This document shows positions 1-34,278 of a stretch of DNA of 64,000 nt, one piece after another. The stretch lies in the NCBI RefSeq assembly GCF_016859285.1, contig NC_053412.1:7530426-7594425 (forward strand). Direction: 5' to 3'. Position 1 is the stretch's first letter, and each line of letters opens with the position of its first letter. This stretch comes from Xiphias gladius (Eukaryota > Chordata > Actinopteri > Istiophoriformes > Xiphiidae). Position numbers and translations under genes: made by a program. The notes below the pieces were generated by a model that saw only the letters and a list, made by a program, of their open reading frames with translations, had not been told where the DNA came from and did not search any database.

Positions 1-1999
1 CCGTGGGCTGAATTGTAAGGATGTGCCTCATAATGTGACACACTCTTGGCAAATCAAATAAATTCCTCTACCAGCAAATGAGGAGCTCTCAGTGACTCCT
101 CTGCGGACACCAACAGAGGGGACACCGTGACATCTGGTGGTGGAAGAAATAAGTACAAAAAAATGACATGAATTCACACACAAAAAAACCCCCACTGCAC
201 TGTGTGACAGAGGGGCTGAACTATTTATTGCAAATAATTATACAGAACATAAGAAAATAAAGAAGACACCACGAACAGTTGGATGTTTTGGATTAACAAA
301 AAAATACACACATATGTTATTACAGTACTTCTGCCATCTACCCATTACTGGATAGTTTTACAGTGGAAGGTGACATAAAAAATGGGGACACAGTTGACAT
401 CTGACTAAGGTTGTCAGGTGAGCTTGAATCCAGGGTGTTACGGTTATATGTTATATGTTATATGTATGTCTTGAGAGAACACGCACATCCATTTTATATG
501 ATATACTCAAAGCGGCAGGCAGAAGAGCAGATAGTTCAACACTTTTGGTCCGGGATACATGTTGGATCTGATGCATGGACGATTGGATCGATCAGAACAT
601 CAGATCTGACCTGGCTAGAAAGGGAAACTTCGCAACAGACCGGAGGTGCGTGGTTGTACGCGAAATGAGCACAATTTACAGTGCAAGCACAGTGCACAGA
701 TGCAGTCTGCCAGGGGGCCCAGAGTGGGGAGCTCTACCACTGATCTAGTCCTCTGAAAAACTACGAAAGGGCTGGAAGGCTCTGCAGATAATGCTCCACG
801 GTGGCCAATGTCCCGGTGCAAGTGCAATTTGCTCTCACTTCAGGGCAACTTACATGTTCAGTGTCACACTGGAATAAAACCAACCTCCACACACCTCGCG
901 TGGCACGACGCATGCCCCATACATACCTCGAATCCACTTCTCGGCTACTGACAGCCATATTGTACGTCTCCACAATTGGCTGCGTCAAGTTGACGAGAGA
1001 AACCGGAGAGAGGACCGGAAAGAAGACATGTTTCCTTCAAAATGACAACACGAAACACAGCAATAATTTAACTTAAAATTGAGCTATTGGTTGGTTGATT
1101 AGAAAGAAGCAAAGTGAAAATATAGCTCCAAGAAAAGGCTGTTGTTAATTTTCTTATTTGTGTCAGTTTTTTGGCAGCAGCGCTGTTGAATAGCCTTATA
1201 GCAGTGTAAATGACCCTAAAGTGGATTTTGGGAGGACTACATTTGCAATATTATTATTATTATTATTATGTATTTCTTCCCCTTCGTACCTATACATGCT
1301 GTTATCGTTGGGATACTGGCAGATTTTAGACAACAAAAGACTTCAATTTCTCCCGTTACGCTTCCATGAGACTTTTATTTTTAAAGTTGAGACCGGAAAC
1401 CGTAGCACTTCGTCCCGGCTGGCTCGACGGTGGCACCCCAAATCGCCTTATGGTTGTTTAGACTTCAACGGGTTTTTTTTTCTATGTCTGTGGGAATTTG
1501 TTTGGTCGAAGGCACGAAGAGATAAGGAACGGGAACTACGAAAAGCTTCTCTTTTTTTCGTCAAATTTGAAGATACCGGGCCTTCGCATCAAATTAAAGA
1601 CATACTTCGTACCCCCGGTGAGTTGCCTCTCCCTAAAAGATGAGCTTCTCCTCAAGTTTGATGCAATAGCGGATATCCTCGTGTTCGACCAATTCTTATT
1701 TTAAACGACACGATATAAATACCGACTTGTAATAAGTTGCTCCAGAGAACGGACTGTAGTGTTAATTTCGTATTCTTGGGTCGTATTTTTTTTTTTTTTT
1801 TTCTGGTTGATTTATTCTATTTGGTGTCAAATGTGGCGAATTAATGATGGCCATCGTGTTGAACGTGGTTTAAAAACTTCACACGCATGAGCGAGGCGAG
1901 CGCTGGCCGGGCTCGTCACGTTGTGTAGACTACACCCACTAGCTTGAAAATGTGAGCGTTTTAACCGACCCAACTTTTGACTTTACGAAGGGCATTTTG
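1..1999. other. Left flank with no supported gene
   Basis: I see no exon here with recognisable protein content and usable splice sites. Reading frames of 60-140 codons occur on both strands, but none resembles a known family and none shows coding character. The reverse complement of 222-227 is AATAAA, so a minus-strand transcript entering from the left could end near 200, but nothing else supports this. There is a short ATT/TTA repeat at about 1250-1269. The sequence becomes richer in CpG from about 1860, towards the likely rdx promoter. Confidence 0.4.
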
Positions 2000-2235
2000 G
2001 AAAGAAGAGTCGCGCAACGGCTAACACTGTGTTACCGAGTGAAACTTGGGGTGGGGAGGGGGTGCTTTTTTTTTTTTTTTTTTTTTTTTTGACACGTCAA
2101 ACGCATGTATTTTTGATATTTTCCGTCGTGTCACGCCGTCGTAGCCAATGCTTTGCCAGGAGTGTAACCGTTATTTACCAGCATTTGACTGAATAGTCGT
2201 TAAATTGCAACGTAACGGAAGCCAACTCTCGGCGG
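1860..2235 (+). promoter_or_regulatory. rdx: Probable rdx promoter and 5' noncoding exon
   Basis: The rdx start-codon exon begins with a splice acceptor at 4084, so a noncoding exon must lie upstream. The best candidate donor is CGG|GTAAGT, with the exon ending at 2235, at the edge of the most CpG-rich stretch in the first 4 kb. A T25 tract (2066-2090) sits inside it. The transcription start was not located; this placement is inferred from the donor and base composition alone. Confidence 0.3.
2066..2090. repeat. Poly(T) tract, about 25 nt
   Basis: Uninterrupted T run following a G-rich stretch (2048-2064). It is a simple mononucleotide repeat, likely polymorphic in length. Confidence 0.9.
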
Positions 2236-4083
2236 GTAAGTAGGCAAGCTAATTGCCCGCAAGCTACAAGTGGGCATGTCTTCATCTGGACTACAAACGC
2301 CACGACTCGAATCTTCAGCGGGTTTCATAACATTTTTTTTTTTTTTTCATGAATTTAACCCTCATTTCTATAAAACCGTTATTCTGTAAGGCCAAAATCA
2401 CTGGCTGTTATATTCTCCGTTATACTCACTTTTACTTCGTTTGATGATAATCATCGTCGTACCCCCCTCTGCTATCAAAATGGAGTACAGTCCTTTGATA
2501 GTCTTGTTTTGGATGCCGGACTTAAAAATATTTTAGTGCTGTTTAACCAAACAACAACAGTGGATTGCCTGGGCATTCGTTTGAAAATATAGTAGGTCGG
2601 GTTATTAAAATTGCCAATTTCCCACTACAAGAGAGATAACTGCAGGCCAATTTAATACCTCCGTATTGCCAAGAGTTCAGAAATGCTTTATATAGTATAA
2701 AAAATTGTTTTCCCACATTGGCGCTATGAACAGGGCAGCTGGCTGTTCAACCAACCGTATTATATGAATATGTATGTACATGTGATGATGGCAGTGACTA
2801 GTACAGGATGTTTGGTCATTAAAACTAAGAGCCCCAGTGACAGAAAGCATCCCCTCCGCACAACTGTCTCTAACAAGATACACAATCAATGGCAAATAAT
2901 GATGCTGTTCAGCCTCTAGGCTCAAGCAAGTTATGGTGTGTTATTGCTCTGTCATTTGTTAATATAACACTTTGTAAACTTCGAGATTGTGATAGTGGAT
3001 CTAGGACAGAGCACAACGCCATCAGAACAGACCAGATCTGATTGATTTGACGTGTTCAGACAAAAGAAACTCTTAGTTTCCCTGGATCATTTCAGGCTCA
3101 TATTACTGTTCGACAGAGGTCATTACCAAACTATTTCAGGCTTGTGTGTTCAGGTCAAATATACCCGGTGCTGTGACATTTATGTTGCAGAAAACATGGC
3201 AGGGAATACACCAATGACAGCCGTCCAAGGTAGTAATAATCAATATAATCAATAAGAGAAATCCAATTTCACTTGATCATTTAGTTCCTCCAGTTGGTAA
3301 AGGCCTTGGTTCAGGGCCATGTCACTTTTTGAAAATGGTGGGTGTGGCTGGAAATCACAAATTATTGAACACACTTTTTTAGTTGCCACGATATAAGTAA
3401 TGGATCAATTAAGGGTGAGCATGCAATGATGAGATGCAATGTGAAATAGATTAAAAGCAAAGTTGTAGTTCAAATATCCGGTAATTTTTGCCAGACTCAT
3501 CTTTTATTTTGATAAGGTATAACTGATGGTGATTATAGTATCCCATGAGCCCGGACTTTCTTTCAGTTTTCTTGTCCCCTGTAATTATGTTTAAAGTAGT
3601 TTCCCCAAAACACCCTTGCAATAGTTACCGTATGTACACTTAAGCAAAGTTGTAACGCTTGTGGGGATTGAATGTAGAACCACTTGTCTGTGCTTCTGGC
3701 TGTTTGGGATACATTTCATTTTTGTTTTTCTTTCTTTTGGTTTTCAGTTTAGTCTACTTTCTCTCTGTCCTGAGTGTCTTATTTCATCTCTCTTGAAACT
3801 ACATTCTGTTATTTTCTGCTTTAATTATGCATTGTATTGTCCATACTACTGAATTTAAGGCTTTAATGACAGATCCCTATCTAAAAATTGTCAAGAAGGA
3901 ATAATGTTTTGCTAAATTTAAGGATTAATCACAGAAATTCAATGTATTGTTTGTCAGATCATGTAGTTACACAGGGAATACTAAAAACCGAGCGAATAAC
4001 ATTTTACTGAGGCAGCTGCTCATATTGTGTCATCCATATATACTGTCTGCCTAATGGAAAAAAAATGTCTGTTTATCTTTCAG

Positions 4084-4165
4084 ACCCTGTGATACAAGTG
4101 TTGTTGTCGTCCTGTGACGGATTTATCCTCTCAGCTGACCGGTGTAAGGAGGAGAGGAAGCAAAG

Positions 4166-4177
<12 letters not shown>
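4084..4177 (+). CDS. rdx: rdx exon with start codon
   Basis: The exon begins after the acceptor ctttcag and ends at CCA|GTAAGAGG. The start ATG is at 4166-4168 with A at -3. Only four codons (MPKP, 4166-4177) lie in this exon. They join to [14 protein letters not shown] in the exon at 12862, which reproduces the invariant N-terminus shared by ezrin and radixin. Bases 4084-4165 are 5' UTR. Confidence 0.85.
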
Positions 4178-25260
<21,083 letters not shown>

Positions 25261-27426
25261 GAACAGCACCTCTCTCCCCTCGACCCGCTTTCCCTCAGGG
25301 GTACCTGTTCCCGAACTTTCCCCTCAGCGGCTGCTCAATTTTCATGGACAACAGATGCTGCCGTCCTTGTTATCCCAGTGAGTCCCTCTCAACACACCGA
25401 AGCAATCTTGAGAAATTATCTTGTCAAACTTTGCCAAAGTCCTGTCCCACATCTCCACTCAAAAAGTTTGAAAATCTCCGATATGGAGCTGCTTACCTGC
25501 CACTTTGAACAAGCAAATATCGTCGAACTGCAGAGGTCATCTGTAATCGTTAAGCACAGGGGAAAAGAAAAACTGTAAAACCAAAATGGAAGTAATTGGA
25601 TTTTTTTTTTTATTTTTGAGCAAAATGGCCATAGAAAGCTACTTTTGTTGTTTTTGTTTTGCTTAATGACTTGTATGCAAAGCTTTAGTATGATTCCAAT
25701 GTCTTCAGTTAAAGATTACCTGTCCTCTCCTTGTTTTTAAGTTCTTTTCCTCTCCTTTTGTTTGACTCGTTTTATCGATGATACCCTTCTTTTTAGTTGT
25801 CTGTTGAACAAAATTAGGAGTTTGGGAATAAATTAGGTCACTATTTTCATTCATTGTCAAAGCGCTGCTATGTTACATCATATCACATTTCACATGCTAA
25901 ATATGCTAATTCGCCTGGCATCTGTAAGTCATTTCACTCTACTCAGTCGTTCAAACTATTACCTACACATTAATAGGTTTATATAAAATGAAACTGCAGT
26001 ATTTTAATAGTTTTATTTGAGGCTGAATATCAAGAATAGCAATATTTTCCAATTTTGATTTAAAAAATCCTTTTTGCGAATGAAATTGAAGTCAATTGAC
26101 GGTCGTAGGGAAAAGAGTGACCCAACTTGTCGCATGGCAGGTTTTGATGAACGAATGTAGCAAAGGTAACAAAGGGAAAGTGTTTTTTACATGCAGAGGT
26201 AATAGGACAGCATGTAATGAGCTTGTGCCACTGAGCTATCGCCCTCAAGCTTAAAAGTGTTATGAAGATAAGCTAATTGGTTGTAGTGTAGCCGTGTGTT
26301 TCTGTGTGTGTGTGTATTTTCCAGTTGCATCCCAGTGTTTCATTCCCAGTCACCATAGATGGTTTTCTCTGCCTACCAGCTCACAAAGGAACCCAGGGTA
26401 TTAAATGGAAAGACAGAAGAACAGACAGATGAGTAATGTGTTCAGGCTGTTTGTCTGTCTGTCCAACTGTGTGAGTGTTAGTCTGTTTGTGTGTGTGTGT
26501 GAGAGAGAGTATATATGGATATGTACAGGTATGGCTGTTGACGCCTGGCACCTCTCTGGCTGGGGAGCTTATGAAAACATCAGTCCTCAACCCGGGACAA
26601 ATCTCTACCTCAGTAATGTTAGCAGTGGTGACTGACAGTCAAACACTCAGGGTGTCATCCCCCCGTCCCTTTTCAAAAGAACAAAACAAAAAATAAAGTC
26701 ATGATTTTACTCGGTTGCTGTTACATCCTTGGGCGGTGCTCCTGGGCAGGCTACGTTTTGTCTGTACGTTGGTAAAGTGAGATCCAGTTTGAAAAGTGTT
26801 ATTTCTTTCATATGAAACTAGTTTTACTAAATGGTCTCTCCGTGCTCCTGGCCTTGCTCAGATGTTTTTGTTCATTTCTCATTTTGTCCGAAAAACAATG
26901 AGGAAGGTGAAATAAATAATGTTATAAATATCAGAATGGAGATGTACTAAATACAGGGCATTTTCAGAAGAAGCCAGGTCTATTTGTCGTTCCCTGACTG
27001 AGTCCTGCGATGTGTTTGGGTTCTTTGGAGTCTATAGAGCCAGTTGGACACGAGAACTCTTAAAGAAGGTTCTTCTGTAAATTGATTAAAAGGGCCTTCA
27101 GTGTGCTCAGAACTTTTCTCTCCTCTTTGAGAATTTAACTTTAAGGAGACAGTTTGCAGACCTGCAGTGAATTCTTGGCACTGAGAGACATGTATTCATA
27201 AAGAGATGAGTTATTGTTCTTAATGTGAAGGGACCTCATTATTGTGATTTGTGCAAATCTCTCTCCAGAATATAATGGAGCATAGGCCAATTTCTTCCCC
27301 TAAAATTGTATTATAAATTCTCATCTAACAACATTGTTTGTGCTCAGACAACAAATTGATTCTATATTTTGTGGGGTGGAAAGTATGTTCCAGGGTGCAT
27401 TTTTGAAATGAGTGAACATTACGTTT

Positions 27427-27460
<34 letters not shown>

Positions 27461-28035
27461 AACAATATGAAAAATGTTTATGGTATTATTTGTTACGCTA
27501 TACTTGACAGCTGGTGTGGGTTGACATTTTTTTAATAGTTTGAGTTTTAAAGTAAAAGCACTTGTATGAAACAAGACACTGAAGCCTGCCTTTTGTGTTT
27601 AACTTCACAGTGTCCATTGTTAGTGTTGTGTTTGCCATAGCAGGTGAAAAAAAAAAAAAGATCCTGTGCTTCCAGCTCATATTTTTGTATTGTGTTCAAA
27701 GACCCTAAACCAGCAGCACGCATCGCTATACTGCACAGCTTCACTGGAGGGGAAAACTCCTGTTGACATGTGCACGCCCCCAGACCTTCCACAATCAAGC
27801 TGTAAGCTTCAGTTGGACTCTGTCTCTCTGTCCAACAGAATAATATTAGCCAGCCTGTCCCCTCCAATGAAGCCAGCGTCTATGATGATGACTGCTCTGG
27901 CACCAGCTGTCATGTTTTGCAGTTTGTTTGCTTTTTTTTCTCCTAATGTACATGTTACTATTCTTTAAGATAGAAGGCACAGATGGATTGCAGTCTATTT
28001 CATTGGTTCACAAATAAAAGTTTTAAATTTTGAGA
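25261..28035 (+). other. rdx: rdx 3' UTR (probable, alternative ends)
   Basis: The sequence after the rdx stop has no further exon on this strand. Candidate AATAAA signals are at 25827-25832, 26692-26697 and 28013-28018. The last is followed by TTTTAAATTTTG and then by transposon-derived sequence, so the longest 3' UTR would be about 2.75 kb. A T27 tract lies at 27430-27456 and a short TG repeat near 26305. Which signal is used cannot be told. Confidence 0.45.
27430..27456. repeat. Poly(T) tract, about 27 nt
   Basis: Uninterrupted T run in the probable rdx 3' UTR. In the transcript this is a U tract, possibly relevant to U-rich-binding proteins or simply unstable length. Confidence 0.9.
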
Positions 28036-28334
28036 ATGTTTTTTGACCCATTTGTAATCTTTAATATCACCGATATAATGGCGTCGTGAAGTATTCAGGC
28101 TCCTCCTGAGATTTTGTTGTTTTACTGGCTTGAATAAATTGAATAGATAAAATGTATTTATTTTTTCTATTTATCCACAAACTGTAAAATACTCCCAAAT
28201 CAAGCACAACAAATGTTTTAGAAATGTTTTCTAATATATACAAAAAACTTTATCTTACTATATACCTACTACTGTTCAAAACTTTGAAGTATCATAGGCA
28301 ATAATTAAGTGAAGTCTTCTCGGTTTTGTCTCTA

Positions 28335-28705
28335 CCAGATTTGCATCTTTTGTAAGTTATTTTCGTTATTGAATAACAGTCCAGTTACTTTTGCGATTTA
28401 TTCATTTGGCCTCTTCAATGCCGAGTGAAAAATGTCCATCACAGTATCCCAAAGCCCAAGGTGACACCTTTTTAAATGTCTTGTTTTAATCCAACTCAAC
28501 AGTCCAAACCTGAAAAATATTCAGTTTACTATAATAAAAGACTAAGTATAACAGAAAATATTCACATTTGAACCAGAGAATTTTGGCATTTTTTCTTCAA
28601 AAATTACTTAAAACCATGAATTGATTATTAAAATAGTTACCGATTAATTTTCTGTCAATCCACTAATCAGGTTACTCAATTTATGGACTAATTTTTGCAG
28701 GTTAA
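28335..28705 (+). mobile_element. Dispersed DNA transposon copy (hAT-like MITE), near full length
   Basis: Contains the diagnostic internal run AATGTCCATCACAG, TATCCCAAAGCCCAAGGTGAC, AATATTCAGTTTACTATAAT, AGAAAATATTCACATTTGAA, CAGAGAATTTTGGCATTTTT and the end segment AAAATAGTTACCGATTAATTT. These match the order I know for a very common fish family beginning with GGGTTGCAACTAACGATT. The left terminus is too diverged to place exactly. The class assignment is tentative. Confidence 0.6.
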
Positions 28706-29046
28706 ATTTTTAGTTTTGGCCAGTTCTTCCAACTCTTTTGAAAGTCCTTTCAACCCTGTCAGACTGGTTTAATGCCTCAGTGAACTCTGATCTGCTGATC
28801 TCTGGGTCTTCCTGCAGATTCAGTGGGGTTAAAGTCCAGGCTTCGACTTGTCAACAACTTGAAACTATTGTCTTGGCTGTGCGGTTCAGTTCACTGTCAT
28901 ATAAAAAGTGAATGTTACCCATGGTCTAAGGTCATGTGCCCTGTGGAGAAGGCTTTTTTTTGGTATTTATTCCCATTAATCACGATTTCAGAAGACAGAG
29001 TCTCTGTTGCTAAGAATCATCCTTCCACCATTTCCATGTTTCAACT

Positions 29047-29316
29047 AGGGTTGCAACTAACAATAATTTTCATTACTGATAAATCCGTTGCTTATATTCA
29101 CGATTAACTTGTTTTGGGTTTATTTTTCAGGTGAAAATTTCCCATTATAATTCTCCAGGGCACAAGATGGCATCTTCAGATGCCTCTGTTCTTCTCGTCT
29201 TCGCACATTGGAGAAGCTGAAACTAGAGAATTTTGTTTGAAAGATTACCAAAAGGATTAATCCGTTATGAAAATAAACATAGCAACTATTTTTCAGCAGA
29301 TGTAGCACTGCAAAAC
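29047..29316 (+). mobile_element. Dispersed DNA transposon copy (same family)
   Basis: Starts AGGGTTGCAACTAACAATAA, continues TTTTCATTACTGATAAATC, and has CCAGGGCACAAGATGGCATC and the end-like AACTATTTTTCAGCAGATG. It is internally shortened relative to the copy at 28335 and lies in the same orientation about 350 bp away. Confidence 0.55.
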
Positions 29317-29384
29317 CCACCCCTGTAACAACTTCAAATACAAACCACATGTTTCCTCTACAAGCTTGATACCAAACAACCGGG

Positions 29385-29865
29385 GGTGGAAGAAGTACTC
29401 AATTTTTTTTTACTAACATATCAAAATGTAAAGATAATCAGTTTACAAGCAAATGTCCTGCAAATCAAAATCCTCCTTAAGTAAAAGAACTTATGTATTA
29501 TCAGCAAAATGTACTTAAAAGTATCAAAAGTAAAAGTACTCAAAGTTATGATGGACAAATCTGTTCACTTTTTGGAATGTCTGTATAATTTAATTTTTTG
29601 GTGAAATATTGGACAATTTTACTTCCTTTGACATTGAAAAGTTATTTAAATGAAATGAAACATCTGAGAAACTTAAAGGGGGAATCAGTCCTGGCTGGAG
29701 CCGCTAACAACTCATAGACATCTGAATGTGAAAAGGGGCCCCAACTAGACACCGCTCTTTTGTTAAGGGGACATGAGACAAAAAGGTTCCGAACCACTGG
29801 TTTAACAATGCATTATATTTTGAAAGTTTGTCATATGCTTTTATGTAAAATCTTTATCTGAAAAG
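29385..29865 (+). mobile_element. MITE copy 1 of GTGGAAGAAGTACTC family (truncated)
   Basis: Begins GGTGGAAGAAGTACTCAA and has the AGTAAAAGTACTCAAAG-type internal repeats and CCGAACCACTGGTTTAACAATG. It lacks the normal right terminus and ends where the next copy begins. Equivalent internal blocks in the second copy show that both are one family, well diverged from each other. Confidence 0.55.
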
Positions 29866-29866
29866 C

Positions 29867-30706
29867 AGTGGTCGAAAAAGTATTCAGATCCTTTAAGTAA
29901 AATTACTAATACAGCAATGTAAAAATAATCCATTACAAGTAAAAGTCCTGCATTAAAAAAATGCCACTTCATAAAAGCATTATGTAGTTAAAGCATTAAA
30001 GTAAAAGTACTGGTTTGATCCCCCTGACTGATATATTGTTATATATGACATTATTAGATGATCAATACTGAAGCATCAGTGTATAAGAAGCATGTTATTG
30101 TCGAAGCTGCTAGAGGTGGAGCTAGTTTGAACTACCTTATACACGGTTTTATATAAAGGGACACCAGATAGATCTGAGGGGCTGAGAGATGATTGATTGG
30201 AGAGGAGAGAAGAAAAAACAAAGCGCTGACAAAAAACATTTTTCTAGTTTTTTGACTTTCTCTCTAATCTTTAAATTTTGGGGAGATATTGGATCATTCG
30301 GACATATATTGAAATGAAACAATGTGAGAAGTTTAGAGGAAAAAAACACTTTCTGGTGGAGCTATTAACTCATGGGCATCTGATATTTGACTCCTGCCAC
30401 ATACTGCTTTTTGTAAGCGTCAGAAGCCAACAAGGTTGCAAACCACTGGTTTAATCTTCAGCAATGTGTTGTATTTTTAAAAGTTTTTTATATTATCCAT
30501 TGTGTAAAATCTTGATATTAAAAGTAACTAGTGACTAAAGCCGTCAAATAAGTGTAGTGGAGTAGAAAGTAGAGTTTTTCCCCTCTGAAATGTGGAGTGG
30601 AAGTAGAAAGTAGCATAAAATGGAAATACTCCAGTAAAGTACAAGCACCTCAAAATTGTACTTAAGTACAGTACCTTAGTAAATGTATTTAGTTACTTTC
30701 CACCAT
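29867..30706 (+). mobile_element. MITE copy 2 of the same family, complete ends
   Basis: Left end AGTGGTCGAAAAAGTATTCA and right end TTAGTTACTTTCCACCATT are inverted versions of each other with a few mismatches, so this copy spans about 840 bp. Internal AAGTAAAAGTCCTGCATT and GCAAACCACTGGTTTAATC match copy 1. This family (GTGGTGGAA...AGTACTCAGATCC) is widespread in percomorph fish. I could not identify the target duplication. Confidence 0.6.
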
Positions 30707-31639
30707 TTGCAAACAACTGTTTAAGGTATAAATTTTCTATAATAAGGAAAGCATTATTACTACTTAAATAACAGTAATCGATTACTGTTACAGGAAAATA
30801 ACAGTATAAATAGTGTAAAGTACAATGATTTATAATCATTTCAAATAATTTTTAATTGTAATACCTGTAAATAGTGTATACTAAAATTTAAAAGTACATC
30901 GATACCACATGTTTTAGAGCAGTACTCTCTTTAATGAACAATCACATGTACAGTTGAGAATGTTACAATAATCAGTTACACCGTTATTCTACTGGCAAAA
31001 TGTAAATAAAATTTGAAGCAGAGGACTTTCATTGTACTTGAGTGTAGTGGCCTGTATAGCATTTTTATATCTACACAGAAGTCAATTTATCACTATCTAT
31101 GGCCGAGCGCACTTTCAAAGCAAACAGTGTTGGAGAAAAGTGGGATGCATTCCTAAGCATGCTTCCTGATCCTTTGGAGTAAATGTCAAGCCTTACAGAA
31201 AACAAGATAGCATTCCCACTTGACTTAAATTGTATGTTAAAGAAAGTATTAATTTCTGTAAAGAACCTAACGGATATATTAAAAAAAAAACAAAAAACAT
31301 TAACGAGCAGAAAAACAAGCCAGTTTTGTGTACAATTAAACCTAGAAGCATCTCAACAGCTAGCATCGTGTCACAGTAACGGCCAGACAAACGTCCAGGA
31401 CAGAGACAAAGCTTTGTACACAAAGTAAACAAGGATACATGCAGAAACCAAAACAAATCAAAACATGCATAACAGTTAGCTGAACATAGTTCAGAGTATT
31501 GGATGTGTCATAAGCACAATGCCATGAAGAGGCATTACTTTGGGCCCACGCTCGGGTGCCACACTGACACACAGTGCCAGGAGGCCAGAGAGAAGGCGCT
31601 TCTTCAATACACACAAAGGTTCTCTCTTATCAACAGCAC

Positions 31640-34278
31640 GTGTTATTGTACAGTTATTTATTATTTGTACAATGTGACACGTTGGACAGGAAAGAAACCA
31701 GTGGGCTAAATGTAGCTGGCTTGTGATGAACTGTGTGATGAGCTCACTGTGTAGACTTTTGATTCCTTGGCGGCCATTTTAACTTGGTTGACACTGTTGG
31801 TGGGCTCTACCTGGTCAAGTATAACTATGCCATTCCCTGCAGTTAACTCTTCAAAACCTGACAAACATTAATTATTGATTGAATTCTTGTAATTAGTTTT
31901 ACTTAATCAGACTGATTAGAGTAAATTAACATTTTAATCTAGAAACATATCCAGGGCTAAAAACAGCAATCTAGCCATGGACAGGCTAATGCTGCATTCA
32001 AAACATTTAATGTCCTACTAATAGAAGGGCAATGTATGGCAGAATTTCCTTTTTGGTTTATACTGACACACACTAGGCTATAGTCAGGTGTGAATAATAC
32101 AACGAAATGTTAGCATAAGTTTAGTAAGTGCTCTGGTAGCCACAGTAGTTTTGTTGTTTACATGTCATTCTTTCAGGCTACCACCATGTAATGCACTGTT
32201 GCCAAATAACCCCCCCCTAAAATATCAAATAGCAGGGTAGTTAGCTAAACTTGTGGTTCAGCATTTATTGTTGTTATTCAAGCTGTCTTTACTGACTGGA
32301 TGATTTACGGTTCTATCTAAAGACCTCGGGCAAAATAAATAGCTTTATATGTTTGGAAAAATACTCCAGGTTGAGCTTCGGTAGAGTGTTACAGATATTC
32401 CAAAATGGCCGCCATGGGATACAGGACTGACCCAAATATAAAATTTAACCTATTACACATGGTTGGGGTCTGTCCACTCAATTTATGATTTGTAGAAATA
32501 ATAGAATGGTTAATGATAATAACTAAATTCTCTATTACTTCAAGCATAAAGTTTAATGTTACTTATCCACTTCCTGACTTAATAAAGAGGCTAAAAGAAG
32601 CTTTAAAATGAACTGACCCCAACCTCAACCACAGTGAAAAAACAGATTAATTCACTTTCGTTCTCAAATGGACAGTTATGTCTGTCAACTAGTAAACCAA
32701 AACATTTCTCACATGTGATTTAATCGGAGCTCCTGTAGAAAATAAGCCAGCTTCAAACCCAAAAGCGCAGGTAAAGAAGTTGTGATACCTAAACATAGTA
32801 GGCAGACAACTCCTTTTGTTTCATAACATATTTGAAGTAATTGTCTCAAAGCTATTTCCACAAGATTAAAAGTTGGAACATCTGTTGTCAATGCACTTCA
32901 TCATATAGCAATACATCAAGAGTGTTTGATAAATACGGATCAACAAGTCCATGTACTGTATATAACATCAGCGACTTAGTTAATGATACAATTTGTATCA
33001 AACAAGGTTTTTCTCTGTCTAGCATGGATTCAGCTGGGATCTGCTACCGACAACAGTTGACGCTGTCACCCGAAAGCACAGCAGGGGAATCTGTTAAATA
33101 TATTTACAATACATACAAGTTTCGTTTACTGATGTCGAGATGTTCTTTGTCTGTAGCAGAAACCAGAGTTGACCCAAAATAAAGGGCCAGAGAGAGAGAG
33201 AGAGAGAGTTAGAGAAAGATAGAGAGAGAGATGTCCCTTACTAAAACTAAGGTACACACGACAGGGTCACCCATCTCTACAGCTACAACTCTAACCAAAA
33301 TACTGACGTCATCTCAAATAAGACGACCATCTTTCAGACACCTATTTTTAACCAACAAGGGAAAAACCCCACACAACGGCCACACAACACACACACAGAG
33401 ATTAATATAAGACACAGACCTTGGTCAAATAGTAGTTTCAAACAGTCATGTGATAATAGGAGTACCAGATAGGGATTTGCCGCCTATCAAATTAAGAAAA
33501 TCACAGGAAATTTATCAGAAATTAAGTTTGAATACTTATCTGTGACTGACACTTCTTTATAGTTTGAAAGTAGAAAATCCCATCCATCTGGCGCTACACA
33601 CATGCAAGAAAAAAGTATTTTCAAACACTGTTTGGCTCAGGTCTGAGGGTACAGTGTACAGTGCACATGATGTGTGTGCATATTCCCTAAAAATCAGAAT
33701 CTGGTCTTAAAGGTGGAGGAAATGATTAAATAATTCTTCATATCAGTCACATCGGATGTATCTGAAACCAACTCTTTAGGTTATTATTGGGCTGTAAAAT
33801 TTAAAGAAAAAAAAAAAAAGTAAAAAAAAAAAAGTGCCTTTACATTTTGATGCATAACATGTCCTGCATGTGAAAGACACAGAATAAACTACTAAATAAA
33901 TTTAAAAAAAACAGAGAAGGGGTGTACAACAATCTCCTCAAGTCGCACTTTGTGTCAAAGCCACAGATTTTGACTCCCTCTCTCCACAGTTCTTAAAGTT
34001 GAGTTGATTTAGTTGCCGCTGCGCAGTGAATGGAGCTGAATTTGGATTATCGTCCACATTTTATATGCTTAAATTCTGAGTTGTCTCACTAATGTCATAA
34101 GAAAAGAAAATGCTCTCCTTGCAGACAATCCAAAAGCATTCCAGTATTCCACCATGCAAACGCAACATATTTTCAAGTGTCTTCTGATACTAACCATTTA
34201 GTTTGGGGTTTCCCATCTCTATACAGAATACTGAACTGCTATTGTTTCCTAATGGGAGATTACATTTTCCTTCATTCT
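31640..34278 (-). other. zc3h12c: zc3h12c 3' UTR (probable)
   Basis: After the TAA stop there is no further exon on the minus strand. AATAAA on the minus strand occurs at 31662-31657 (within AATAAATAA) and near 32263, giving a 3' UTR of about 2.0-2.6 kb. A GA-rich microsatellite (33189-33232) and A-rich tracts (33809-33832) lie within it. The extent is inferred only from the signals. Confidence 0.4.
33189..33232. repeat. (GA)n microsatellite
   Basis: Interrupted GA repeat (CU-rich in the minus-strand zc3h12c transcript) in the likely 3' UTR. Confidence 0.85.

Larger units (their letters stand above)
28036..31640. other. Convergent intergenic region, transposon-rich
   Basis: Between the last rdx polyadenylation candidate (+) and the likely zc3h12c transcript end (-) there is no gene. 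Almost half the interval is diverged non-autonomous DNA-transposon sequence, at 28335-28705, 29047-29316, 29385-29865 and 29867-30706. The rest is AT-rich unique sequence. Open frames here are short and unsupported. Confidence 0.6.

Noticed and set aside
1221..1643. A 140-codon open frame with a hydrophobic N-terminus resembling a signal peptide
   Set aside because: The leucine run comes from a TTA/ATT simple repeat, there is no recognisable domain, no splice support and no similarity I know.
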